The notes below the pieces were generated by a model, which was given only the letters and a program-made list of their open reading frames with translations, did not search any database and was not told the origin of the DNA. 36,750 nt of DNA from positions 1-36,750 of IMG/VR virus record IMGVR_UViG_3300033145_002341; one strand, given 5' to 3'. The DNA comes from a virus. Shown one piece after another: positions 1 to 8,479 of the stretch. The position numbers and the translations under genes were made by a program. Each line of letters starts with the position of its first letter. Position 1 is the first letter of the stretch.

Positions 1-1773
1 TCCTTTACTAATTGTTTCAGAAATACCAACATTATCAGAAAAAACTCTATTAACAGTTCTAATATCATCATCAAGCAAATCAATATTATCCGAAACATTT
101 TTAATTGGATTTTTTGAAATACTATCTGTCAAAGTTGTTGAATCTGAAATTATTTTGTTTGGATTTTTTGAAATACTATCTGTAAGTGTTGTTGAATCTG
201 AAAAAACCCTACTTATTGTTTTATTAATAATTTCAACCAAACCAACAGAATCACTTTTAAAAATTGTAACTGCTCTTTTATCATCATCTGTAACTGTTAT
301 TGTTTCTGTAAGTATTTTGTTTGGGTTTTTTACTATTGAATCACTTGTATTTATTGAATCTGAAAAAGTCTTATATCCCATTGATGCTGTTGCAGGTGTT
401 ATTGTTGGTTCTGCTCGTTCTACTTTAATCCAATCAACATACATATATCTTGTGTACGTAGAACGAGATACAACATTAAGAACAATAAAGCAATTTTCAT
501 CTGGAACATATGTTGAGTGTGTTGCTTTTAAAACTCCATCAATATAATATTTCACACTTGAACTTGTCCACACAATTTCATAATCTTGATATGTAGTACC
601 TGCTTGTGAAATTAAAGTTGACTCATTACCACCACTATTTTGAGTGTAAGCATACATTGTATTGGCATCTTGTTGCTTAAAATATGCACGTGAAGAACCA
701 CCCTGAAATCCAATATAATTCCCATTAACTTGAGTACCTAAATCTGTGAATTTTGTCCTATATTTCATTGACTTCTCAAAAAAATCAGTCGCATTACTTG
801 CAACTACATGGTTTGCAAAACCTGTGCTAACCATTGTTAAAATTCCAGCAGAAACAGTAGCAAAACTTGGTTTCGGACTTGTCCACAAACTCGTATCGTA
901 GCTATCCCAAGGCTCATAAAAAGACGGGTGCACCCTCACAAAATAATTATCAAACTCTGCCCAGTGAGAAGCTGCTGTCATATAAGCATAAAATCCTAAA
1001 TGGTCTGTTGCTTCAATTTCTTGATGAACAACTTTTGAAACACCGTTTACCCAACCATCAAATTTATACCCAAATTTTTTAACTTCATATTCGTTTTCAT
1101 TTCTCGCATCAAAACCAGTATCAGGAACAGAACTTGTTCCTCCCCCACCAACAAATCCAATTCTCCAATAATCAAAACCTGTTGTATCATTCCATCTAAA
1201 ATAATCTACAGCATAAGTAGCAGCATCTCGTAAAGCAATACCACTTTGATAATTAATTGCTGTTAAACCGTCTTGGGCAGTAATATTTGTATGTACAATA
1301 TATTCAGTTTCAGTGGTTGCTACTGTGTGCAATACTTCAACTACTTGTGCTGAATCGCTTGTGATTCTTGCTTTTCCACCAGTAATTGCAACTGTTGGTG
1401 TTCCAGTATTTTGAACTGTTGTCCAGTCGCTCAAATCCCCTGAAAAGTCATCAAACTGAATAAAAGTATTCGCACCATTGCTAACAGCCGAAGCCCCACT
1501 ATTTCCAAAATACAAATATAAACTTGAAGTTCCTGAATCGGCTACCTCAACCCATATAGTTGAATCACCACTTGCGTTCCAAGTTTCAATCCAATAATCA
1601 AGCAACGTATCATCGGTTTTAGTAAACCTTAAATCGTCACCATTTGCTTTCGCGTCTGAATAACTAAAATTAGTCGTGGTTAAAACCACTTTCACTTGCA
1701 GGTTTGCAATACCTGTCGCAGGGCTAATCGTTATAGCTTTTCGATACGACCAGCCCGACAACAAAAAAAACAC
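1..1773 (-). CDS. Tail fibre/adhesin N-terminal part, DUF2341 plus repeat stalk (runs off left end)
   Basis: The frame stays open from GTG at 1773 to base 1, giving 591 residues with no stop. Residues ~8-105 match the DUF2341 pattern (WSYRKAITI, DDLRFT, LLDYWIETWN, TSSLYLYFGNSG), a beta-sandwich found in surface and adhesion proteins. Two concanavalin/LamG-like stretches follow (YEIVWTSSSVKYYIDG in the second). From ~residue 455 comes a Ser/Thr/Asp-rich stalk with 17-residue repeats of the SDSTTLTDSISKNP type. The gene begins 1 nt after the previous stop, at the distal end of the tail operon, which fits a receptor-binding fibre. The C-terminus is probably the open frame at 36297-36750. GTG is chosen because it directly follows the upstream stop; TTG at 1764 or 1761 is possible. 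Confidence 0.8.
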   Translation of the reverse strand, partial: MFFLLSGWSYRKAITISPATGIANLQVKVVLTTTNFSYSDAKANGDDLRFTKTDDTLLDYWIETWNASGDSTIWVEVADSGTSSLYLYFGNSGASAVSNGANTFIQFDDFSGDLSDWTTVQNTGTPTVAITGGKARITSDSAQVVEVLHTVATTETEYIVHTNITAQDGLTAINYQSGIALRDAATYAVDYFRWNDTTGFDYWRIGFVGGGGTSSVPDTGFDARNENEYEVKKFGYKFDGWVNGVSKVVHQEIEATDHLGFYAYMTAASHWAEFDNYFVRVHPSFYEPWDSYDTSLWTSPKPSFATVSAGILTMVSTGFANHVVASNATDFFEKSMKYRTKFTDLGTQVNGNYIGFQGGSSRAYFKQQDANTMYAYTQNSGGNESTLISQAGTTYQDYEIVWTSSSVKYYIDGVLKATHSTYVPDENCFIVLNVVSRSTYTRYMYVDWIKVERAEPTITPATASMGYKTFSDSINTSDSIVKNPNKILTETITVTDDDKRAVTIFKSDSVGLVEIINKTISRVFSDSTTLTDSISKNPNKIISDSTTLTDSISKNPIKNVSDNIDLLDDDIRTVNRVFSDNVGISETISKG

Positions 1774-1774
1774 C

Positions 1775-2236
1775 CTATGATACTTGCACTGTCCAATTAA
1801 AAGTTAATTCATCAGTTGCAACAAGATTCAAAGCACTGAATACCTGCCTTGCAAGTAGGTCTCCTGCCGATACATCATTAAAAATTCCTGCTTCAGTTAT
1901 TGCAAGAGTTCCACCAATTGTAAAAGTATATGAAAACTTTGCTGAATCATTAGTCACAGCAGTTGTCTCGTTTGTGACAGTTGCTTCTTCTCTATCAGTT
2001 TCTGTTCCCAAAGTTGTATCTCCTGCAGCAGCAGCTCCAACACCTGTTCCATACGCCAGATACCTAAATGCTGTTCCTCCAAGATTATAACCTATTAATT
2101 GTGCTGATTCGGCTTTTCCTGCTGTAACAATCAAATTTTTGATAAGTCGTTCCCCTATAACTTTTCCTTTTCTTGTTGCAACAAGATGCAAAATCCCACT
2201 CATGCCTAAATTTTCTTTGAACCTTTTTCCACTCAT
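1775..2236 (-). CDS. Tail-tip/fibre-associated protein, paralogue of the gene at 3572-4051
   Basis: 153 residues. It has the pattern of small phage tail proteins with an N-terminal IKNLIVTAGK stretch, a central AYGTG motif and a C-terminal beta-rich region ending in LTFNWTVQV. The same features, in the same order, occur in the 159-residue protein at 3572-4051 (HNLIVTSGK, AFGTG, REIGLF, RQTFSAL), so the two are paralogues. The ATG has a clear GAGGTG site. It lies directly upstream of the fibre gene and may be a fibre-attachment or tail-tip component; that role is inferred from position. Confidence 0.7.
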   Translation of the reverse strand: MSGKRFKENLGMSGILHLVATRKGKVIGERLIKNLIVTAGKAESAQLIGYNLGGTAFRYLAYGTGVGAAAAGDTTLGTETDREEATVTNETTAVTNDSAKFSYTFTIGGTLAITEAGIFNDVSAGDLLARQVFSALNLVATDELTFNWTVQVS

Positions 2237-2245
2237 ACTAACACC

Positions 2246-2401
2246 TCACTTAGTTTTAACGCCTGCTAATTCTTCTGATTCTAATTCCAATTTTCCGTTT
2301 TTGTTTTTGAAAATTTTAATTTTCTTTCCCTCTGAAGTTCTTTCAATTTCTCGTTTTTCCTTAATCTTGCCTTTTTTATCTTTTGCAATAATTTCAAACA
2401 A
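2246..2401 (-). CDS. Small Lys-rich protein in the tail-tip cluster
   Basis: 51 residues starting at TTG (2401), preceded by a GGGGGA ribosome-binding site. The protein starts MFEIIAKDKKGKIKEKRE and is very rich in Lys/Glu; no family is recognised. It fills the gap between the 92-residue gene and the 153-residue tail protein. Its style is like the two other Lys-rich small proteins nearby, but no clear homology can be seen by eye. Confidence 0.55.
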   Translation of the reverse strand: MFEIIAKDKKGKIKEKREIERTSEGKKIKIFKNKNGKLELESEELAGVKTK

Positions 2402-2415
2402 GTTAATTCCCCCTT

Positions 2416-2694
2416 TTAAAGTTTTTCATTTAAACCAACAACATAACCAATAATTTCTATTTTTTCTCCTGTTGTTGTAGCATTTTTCCAAACATTTTGA
2501 ATTTTTGTCTTTTTATTTTTTGCATTGTTTTTTCTTTCTGTTTCTGTCTTTTTTTTATTAAATTCTTCTTTTCGTAAGTCTGGAAATATTGCTTTTTTCT
2601 TTTCAATTCCATTGTGAAACACCCTTAAAATTTTTACGTTTTTTCCATCTATTGTTTCATAAGTTTCTTTTTCAGTTCTAATAATCTTTGTCAT
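2416..2694 (-). CDS. Small Lys-rich tail-cluster protein, paralogue of 3296-3562
   Basis: 92 residues. The layout is a short beta-rich N-terminus (ETYETIDGKNVKILRVFHNG), a 'PDLRKEEF' stretch, a Lys-rich helix, then 'VWKNATTTGEKIEIIGYVVG'. The gene at 3296-3562 has the same plan (KLVRKVYLDDKLFK, PDTREID, SWVDAKTTDEKINALARAIG), so the pair comes from a duplication. Several phages carry a small protein with this C-terminal pattern next to tail-fibre genes. The function is unknown. Confidence 0.65.
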   Translation of the reverse strand: MTKIIRTEKETYETIDGKNVKILRVFHNGIEKKKAIFPDLRKEEFNKKKTETERKNNAKNKKTKIQNVWKNATTTGEKIEIIGYVVGLNEKL

Positions 2695-2698
2695 TTAA

Positions 2699-3286
2699 TC
2701 ACAACCAATATGAGATAAATTTATACGATGCCGTACTTCCACCTGTCCGTTTTACTTGTATTCTACAGCTTGAATCAAAATGAATTGTAAGTGGGATATT
2801 TACATAACTTGCATATACAGAATGTTGAAATGTATCATAATCAATATTTGTTAGTGCAAAACTTTTTGAACATACTAACGGACTACTTGTAGTTTTTATG
2901 TCTGTTCCATCAACATTAATCGCAAGTGAGATTGCTAAATCATCTCCACCACTATCATCTATATCTGTTGCACCAACCATTAAACCACTTATCCAACCCT
3001 CTCCTGTAATATTACAAGCGTCATTCCAAGTTGAACTGCTTAAAGAAAAACTTGTATAATATGGTGAATAATTACTTTCCCAATTTAAATCATTTTGCAA
3101 AGCTAAAATATTTGCATTTGCAGTAGTCATGTTAGCATCTAAACTATCTGTTTCAGTTTCAATACTAGTAAGATCAGTTTGTAACGTACCCATATCATTA
3201 AAAACTTTAATTTGTTCATCCTCATCAAAGTTAGTTCCGTTTGTAAGATATGTCACTGTTCTATTAAATGTTCGATCATAACCCAT
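2699..3286 (-). CDS. Putative tail fibre/tip protein
   Basis: 195 residues with a good GAGGTGATT site before the ATG. Residues ~25-70 form a heptad-like stretch (DMGTLQTDLTSIETETDSL) that probably makes a trimeric coiled coil. The rest is Ser/Thr-rich, beta-rich sequence with three Cys. This coiled coil plus beta-head layout is typical of short fibres or tip proteins, and the gene sits among tail-tip genes. No named family is recognised. Confidence 0.6.
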   Translation of the reverse strand: MGYDRTFNRTVTYLTNGTNFDEDEQIKVFNDMGTLQTDLTSIETETDSLDANMTTANANILALQNDLNWESNYSPYYTSFSLSSSTWNDACNITGEGWISGLMVGATDIDDSGGDDLAISLAINVDGTDIKTTSSPLVCSKSFALTNIDYDTFQHSVYASYVNIPLTIHFDSSCRIQVKRTGGSTASYKFISYWL

Positions 3287-3295
3287 TTAATCACC

Positions 3296-3562
3296 TCAAA
3301 TAAATCCTATTGCTCTTGCAAGAGCATTAATTTTTTCATCTGTTGTCTTTGCATCTACCCAAGATTTATAAATTTTTTCCTTTTTTATTGCTAAAGCTTC
3401 TCTTTTTTTCTTAATCCTTACTTCATTTGCAATGTCAATTTCTCGAGTATCAGGTGAAATAACTGTCTTGAACAATTTATCATCAAGATAAACTTTTCTA
3501 ACTAATTTTGATTCCCCTTGAATAATTTCATAATTAATTGTTTCTTCTCTTTTATATTTCAC
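3296..3562 (-). CDS. Small Lys-rich tail-cluster protein
   Basis: 88 residues. It is the paralogue of the 92-residue protein at 2416-2694: beta-rich N-terminus, central 'SPDTREIDIANEV', basic helix, and a C-terminal helix with 'DAKTTDEKINALARAIGFI'. Its ATG follows a GAGGTGATTG site. Function unknown. The alternation of these small proteins with larger tail-tip proteins suggests that a two-gene cassette was duplicated. Confidence 0.65.
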   Translation of the reverse strand: MKYKREETINYEIIQGESKLVRKVYLDDKLFKTVISPDTREIDIANEVRIKKKREALAIKKEKIYKSWVDAKTTDEKINALARAIGFI

Positions 3563-3571
3563 ACAATCACC

Positions 3572-4051
3572 TCAAAAATCTAAAGTATATTCTACCTTTA
3601 ATTCTATTGCAGTACTTTTAGTCAAAGCTGAAAAAGTTTGCCTACAATACATAGTTCCACCTGTTGCTCCAAAACTAGTAAATAAACCAATTTCTCTAAG
3701 ATCCACAGGTTGAGTAACAGGTTCTGTACTGGCCCACCAACCCTCATAAATTGTTTGTGCTGAATTTTGAGTATAGGTTTCAAAACATTTATAAATATTC
3801 GAATTATAATAAGGCACTGCTGTTTCAAGTCCAGTATCTCCTATAGTCGGAGCTGTACTACCTGTTCCAAAAGCAAATGAAGTAAGATTTAATGATGAAT
3901 CCCCTGCAAGTATATCTCTAACTAAATTTTTTCCACTTGTAACAATTAAATTATGTATTTCTCTTTCTTCTTCTACTTTTCCTGTTTCTTTGTCTATTGT
4001 TTGAATCAGAAAAGTACCACCCATATTTAATTTATCATTATATTTTACCAT
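3572..4051 (-). CDS. Tail-tip/fibre-associated protein
   Basis: 159 residues from the ATG at 4051, which lies just past the stop of the hub gene; a GTG nine bases upstream is also open. The sequence carries 'HNLIVTSGKNLVRDILAG', 'FAFGTGSTAPTIGDTGLE', 'DLREIGLFTS' and 'CRQTFSALTKSTAIELKV'. This recurring plan in phage tail modules usually lies near fibre genes. It shares this plan with 1775-2236. Probably a structural component of the tail tip. Confidence 0.7.
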   Translation of the reverse strand: MVKYNDKLNMGGTFLIQTIDKETGKVEEEREIHNLIVTSGKNLVRDILAGDSSLNLTSFAFGTGSTAPTIGDTGLETAVPYYNSNIYKCFETYTQNSAQTIYEGWWASTEPVTQPVDLREIGLFTSFGATGGTMYCRQTFSALTKSTAIELKVEYTLDF

Positions 4052-4052
4052 A

Positions 4053-6512
4053 TTAACCACTTTTCCCTGTAATTATATCGCTTCCATAACTATTAGTATT
4101 TGGATTAATAGCATCCCCTATTTGTCCAAGAGTTGGATGTCCTATAACAAATCCTGCAGCATTTCGTGTCTTACCAGATAAGTTAGCTCCCGAATCAGTC
4201 AATGCTTGATCTTCATTATAATCAACAAAATTAATCGTAATTTCTATAATTCCTTTTTCTTTATCTTCCAAAACATTTAACCTTCTAAAAATATCAGCTA
4301 AAAAATCCTCAATACTTTGAACATCATCCGTAACAGTAATTTCAGTGTGTGGTTTTCTACCAATAAAAAAATGTTTTACAACTGTGGCCGTAAATGTTTG
4401 TTCAGTATCAAATAAATTCAAATCATTTAATTTAATTGTTTCCCCAACATCAACATTTGTATTTATTATAGCGTTTATTTTTCCTACAGCTAAAGTTGAA
4501 GAATTTCTATCAAGTAAACTTGAAACTACTTCTTTTCCATCATTTACATTTGTGATTAACTCATTATCTATTTTTGTTCTTCTAATACCATACAATGAAA
4601 TACTTTCTGAATTTTTTTTTCTTACAACAGTTGGTATTGAATACGTATATGTCACATCTACATTATTAGTTCCACCAGCAGGAATGCTACCTGATTCAAA
4701 AATAATCTGTCTGGCTTCTTGATCAATCTTATAATCAAATGTTTCTCCAGAATCTGGAGCATAACCTTTTTGAATAACCCCTCCAACAGTAACCTCTGCA
4801 GTCAAAGGCTCATATTGTAAGGTAAAAGCATCTTTTGAACCAGTCCCGTTAAATTCTTCAAAAAATGTATATTGTTGTCTTCCACCAAATAATGTAACAT
4901 CATTATAAAGATTTTTAGGATCATCTAAAAATGAAGTACTCAATATATTTACTCCTCTAGAAAACGTTTGACCACTAGACGAAGTTCCAAAAACACCAAA
5001 GTTCACACTTTTATTTACATCTATATAAAAATCATATAAATCTTCTCTAATTCCACAAATTTTTTGATAACATTGAAACAAAGATTTATTTCTAAATAAA
5101 CCATTTTCAAGATATACTTCTGTAGTTTGAACATTATCTAAATTAAAATCATTTGATTTTCTTTGAAAAAACTTTAAATCATCAATTCTAAAAGTTGTTT
5201 GTGGATATGGACTTAATGTTCTAATATCAAATTCTATCCAAGTAACATTGGCTAAATAAGGTGCAATATTTTCTCCAGTTGGTTCTGCAATATTAAAAAT
5301 TAAGTAATTCCAACCATCTGAAAAATCTGCAGTAACTTTTGTATAATAATAAGAATATGTGTGGCTATTTCCTAAATACATTGTAACATAATCTAACTTA
5401 CTTGCATCAGCTATAAAAAAATACATACCAAGAGAATAATTATCTGTTATATTATATGATGCAAATGTTTTGTAAATTGAACCACCTGAGTAAGTATCCG
5501 TTATAACTCCTTTTAGACAATTAGTTCCAACTCTTGCATGTGGGTTTCCGTTTGCATCACTACTTGAATCAACATCAAAAGAATCATAAGACGGTGGATA
5601 ATTCCAACCAGTTGTAGCCTCACAATCATCAATATCCCTCGGTTTAATTAAATCCTGAAATGCTAATTCCCTAACCATTACAGATAATTCCCTGTTTTTA
5701 AATGATTTTAAATCAACCATTAATTTATTCAATTTTAGTGTATAATCACCTCCATTTATTTCAATTACCCTACCAAACTTTACATTTCTTTTAATAGGTT
5801 CTATATAACCTCCAAAAACTCTTTTTCTTGAAACAATTGTATTATCAACTGTTGAAATTGAAGTAACTCCTGATTCAGAAGAAGAAGTCAAATAAGCATT
5901 CATTTTATCTGTTGGAGTCAAAAGTGTAGCAGATGTTTTAATTCCATCTAAATAAAAATCTATATTTCCATCTGTCCAATCAATTATTATATCATGAAAA
6001 TCAGTGTCTGCAGTACCAATAATTTCGGCCCAAAATGTATCCCCATTAATTACTGCAATTATTTGAGTAGAAGTCGCGTAAATTAAAATATACTTATCTG
6101 TAGTTGGATTATAAAATCCAAAATAAGTAATATTAATATTTGAAAGATTATCAGTAAATTTAACCCTTGCTTTTAATATTTGTTCAAAAAAAGTTTCATT
6201 TGAAAATACTTCAACATAAACTGCATTTGTTGATGTCATTTCTAACGCATCATTAACTATTGCAGTTCCTGCAGGTTGAGGATCAGTCCAAGTTGTTGTA
6301 TTATATGAAGAGAAATCATCATTTATTAAATAAAAATCATTATCAAGCAAAACTAATTCATTACCAGCTTTTATTGAATCATAAAATGTTCCGTCTCGAT
6401 CTAAACATTTTAAATTAAAGGTCCCACCCCTAATCGTAAGATCGTTGCTACTATTAAATTGAAGTACGCCTTCAACATCAACATCATTTATTTTTACTTG
6501 AAATCTTTTCAT
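4053..6512 (-). CDS. Tail hub/tail-associated protein with inserted carbohydrate-binding-like domains
   Basis: 819 residues. The N- and C-terminal parts resemble the beta-rich hub of siphovirus tails (gp27/Tal-like); the middle region 'NKSLFQCYQKICGIREDLYDFY' and a late 'GETIKLNDLNLFD' fit that core. Two insertions are visible: residues ~65-215 with a LamG/concanavalin-like pattern (NDDFSSYNTTTW, IIIDWTDGNIDFYLDG), and residues ~285-440 with a second sugar-binding-like pattern (GWNYPPSYDSFDVDSSS). The gene overlaps the upstream one by ATGA. Its position after tape measure and distal-tail candidate supports the hub call. No lytic domain is seen. Confidence 0.7.
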   Translation of the reverse strand: MKRFQVKINDVDVEGVLQFNSSNDLTIRGGTFNLKCLDRDGTFYDSIKAGNELVLLDNDFYLINDDFSSYNTTTWTDPQPAGTAIVNDALEMTSTNAVYVEVFSNETFFEQILKARVKFTDNLSNINITYFGFYNPTTDKYILIYATSTQIIAVINGDTFWAEIIGTADTDFHDIIIDWTDGNIDFYLDGIKTSATLLTPTDKMNAYLTSSSESGVTSISTVDNTIVSRKRVFGGYIEPIKRNVKFGRVIEINGGDYTLKLNKLMVDLKSFKNRELSVMVRELAFQDLIKPRDIDDCEATTGWNYPPSYDSFDVDSSSDANGNPHARVGTNCLKGVITDTYSGGSIYKTFASYNITDNYSLGMYFFIADASKLDYVTMYLGNSHTYSYYYTKVTADFSDGWNYLIFNIAEPTGENIAPYLANVTWIEFDIRTLSPYPQTTFRIDDLKFFQRKSNDFNLDNVQTTEVYLENGLFRNKSLFQCYQKICGIREDLYDFYIDVNKSVNFGVFGTSSSGQTFSRGVNILSTSFLDDPKNLYNDVTLFGGRQQYTFFEEFNGTGSKDAFTLQYEPLTAEVTVGGVIQKGYAPDSGETFDYKIDQEARQIIFESGSIPAGGTNNVDVTYTYSIPTVVRKKNSESISLYGIRRTKIDNELITNVNDGKEVVSSLLDRNSSTLAVGKINAIINTNVDVGETIKLNDLNLFDTEQTFTATVVKHFFIGRKPHTEITVTDDVQSIEDFLADIFRRLNVLEDKEKGIIEITINFVDYNEDQALTDSGANLSGKTRNAAGFVIGHPTLGQIGDAINPNTNSYGSDIITGKSG

Positions 6513-6994
6513 AATATCATTAATGTACTAGCTTCAACAAAATTTGCAGTATAAGTTAAATTATTATTTTCATAAACAAAATTTAATCCTTGTGGAACCA
6601 CAAAAGCAAGTTTTTCATAATTTCCACTATCTGGAAATATAACACCTAAACATAAAACTTCTGCTTGAACTAAATCTACTGTTGGTTGAGCAGACCAAGT
6701 AACATTATATGAACAGGTCTTATCAAAATCTTCCATCCGATCAGATAAGTACCTTACACCAGGAGGCATATTTGCAGTGGTCTTATGAAGAATACCTTTA
6801 AGTGTTATAGTCCTTACCTGTGTGTATGGATCTTGTATCCATGGGTGCATTTCCATAGGAATATCCCAAGCATCCACCTTTTTTTTATAATCCCAAATAA
6901 CTTTTGGTTCAGGATATACACAATATCTTACATCATCTACATCCTTTGCAAAATTACCATAACTTCCAGTTGTCCCATACAAAGTAACACTCAT
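6509..6994 (-). CDS. Putative distal tail protein
   Basis: 161 residues, Tyr/Trp-rich and beta-rich. It lies exactly between the tape measure and the hub, where siphoviruses encode the distal tail protein (Dit). It overlaps both neighbours by ATGA, indicating translational coupling, and has a GAGGCGAT site. The sequence has 'VRTITLKGILHKT' and ends in a beta-hairpin-like 'LNFVYENNNLTYTANFVEA'. Family membership is inferred from synteny rather than from a clear motif. Confidence 0.55.
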   Translation of the reverse strand: MSVTLYGTTGSYGNFAKDVDDVRYCVYPEPKVIWDYKKKVDAWDIPMEMHPWIQDPYTQVRTITLKGILHKTTANMPPGVRYLSDRMEDFDKTCSYNVTWSAQPTVDLVQAEVLCLGVIFPDSGNYEKLAFVVPQGLNFVYENNNLTYTANFVEASTLMIL

Positions 6995-8478
6995 TCATAT
7001 CGCCTCAAAGCTTCAACAAGAATTTCATCAAATTTATCCTTAAAATCATCTAAATTATTAGTTACAACTGTTCCAATATTTATTTCAAAATTTATTGATT
7101 TTCCACTCATCCCTGTTGGGTTTTTAGTCCCGAACAAATAATCAGATGGATTAGTTTTAATCAAACTTCCTGTTGGAGTCATAACAAAATCATTAACATT
7201 TTGATAACCAAATACTCCAGCAGAAACTACGTCACGTACTTTGTCTTCTGTTTCTAATTCTTGTACCGATTTTCCAGAAAAAAAACTTTTCACTAAATTT
7301 CTTGCATATCTTATAATTCCATTTATTGCAGAACCTAAACTATTTGCAGTCGATGTAATTGTTGTTGTCCAGCTGCTTAATATTGGTTTATATATTTCAA
7401 TAAGTCCAACAATTGCATTTGTGAAAGTTTCCCATTTTAATAACATTGCTACTGCCGTAATTGGATTCCTAATAGCTAATAAAATTTGAACATTTACAAT
7501 AAGAGCATTATATAATATACTAGCATAATCATCTTCTTCTGGCGGAGTAAAACCTAAAAACTTCGCAATAGATTCATTTAATGTATTAAATATAGTCTGA
7601 GCATCTTCATCACCCAAAATTAAATTAAAAAATTTTTTAATCAATAAAAACATTGTATTAAATAAATCCTGTACTAATTTATCCCCAAGAACCAATCTAA
7701 AAAAATCAATAACTAAATCAATCACTACATCAAACATAAGTTGAATTGTTTTTGTTGGATCCGTAACAAATGAAAAGAAATTTGTAACCCCACCAGTTAT
7801 TTTATCCCATAACCCAGAAATTAAAGCATCTTGTGAAGTTTCAATTATATCCTCACCTGTTTCAGTCTGGCCAATAATATTATAAAATCCTCTTTCAGGA
7901 GAATATTCTTCAAAAGTTTTTCCACTTATTAATGTTGAAATCCACGCACCTAAAGAATCTCTAATTGAGTTCATCATAGCTATAAGCATCTCTGCTGGAT
8001 CACCACTCATAAACGCTTCTTTTTGTGAAGATAATGCAGTCATTAAATATTTTCTCAATGGTTGAAATATCATATTCATAATTTTTACTAACGGCATAAG
8101 CATCCAGATTAACGGCATCAATAATACTGAAATCACGTCTCCTATTGGTTTGATAATAAGCATTATCATTCTAAAAAAATTTCCAATTACTTTCATTAAT
8201 GATTTAGATGAACTAACAATTACCATTATACCTCCAGCAATAACTCCAATAGTAGCCAACATTCCAGAAGAAACAATACCTCCAGCAATACCGTTAGCCA
8301 TACTTTTTCCTGCTTTACCTCCTTGAGTCATACCTAGTATGTTTTCAATCAATCCACCTCCAAGTATACCATCAAGAAGTGATTTGCCACCCTCTGCTTT
8401 AGAGGTACCTCCACCAGCACCCGCACCTGTTGCTGCACCTGCACCCTTGACCAATATTTCAATAGTTCTATCTGCCAT
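6991..8478 (-). CDS. Tail tape measure protein
   Basis: 495 residues. The N-terminus is Gly/Ala-rich and flexible (GAGAATGAGAGGG). Several long hydrophobic helices follow (residues ~70-150 and ~245-290), then an amphipathic region. The gene starts 1 nt after the stop of the frameshifted chaperone frame, the canonical tape-measure position. If the usual ~0.15 nm per residue holds, the tail would be about 75 nm long. It is shorter than most tape measures. No peptidase motif is seen. Confidence 0.75.
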   Translation of the reverse strand: MADRTIEILVKGAGAATGAGAGGGTSKAEGGKSLLDGILGGGLIENILGMTQGGKAGKSMANGIAGGIVSSGMLATIGVIAGGIMVIVSSSKSLMKVIGNFFRMIMLIIKPIGDVISVLLMPLIWMLMPLVKIMNMIFQPLRKYLMTALSSQKEAFMSGDPAEMLIAMMNSIRDSLGAWISTLISGKTFEEYSPERGFYNIIGQTETGEDIIETSQDALISGLWDKITGGVTNFFSFVTDPTKTIQLMFDVVIDLVIDFFRLVLGDKLVQDLFNTMFLLIKKFFNLILGDEDAQTIFNTLNESIAKFLGFTPPEEDDYASILYNALIVNVQILLAIRNPITAVAMLLKWETFTNAIVGLIEIYKPILSSWTTTITSTANSLGSAINGIIRYARNLVKSFFSGKSVQELETEDKVRDVVSAGVFGYQNVNDFVMTPTGSLIKTNPSDYLFGTKNPTGMSGKSINFEINIGTVVTNNLDDFKDKFDEILVEALRRYE

Positions 8479-8479
8479 G

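Noticed and set aside
46-53. Weak Walker A in TerL as a sign of a broken enzyme (gene at 20187-21557)
   Set aside because: AMTRYGKS lacks the first Gly of the classical motif, but TerL proteins often have such deviant loops, and all other catalytic residues are in place. The positions given here are residue numbers in that protein.
155-547. Open plus-strand frame of 130 codons
   Set aside because: It is the antisense of the repeat stalk of the fibre gene. Composition follows the opposite strand and there is no ribosome-binding site.
4345-4722. Open plus-strand frame of 125 codons
   Set aside because: It lies fully inside the hub gene on the other strand; no start signal, no family pattern.
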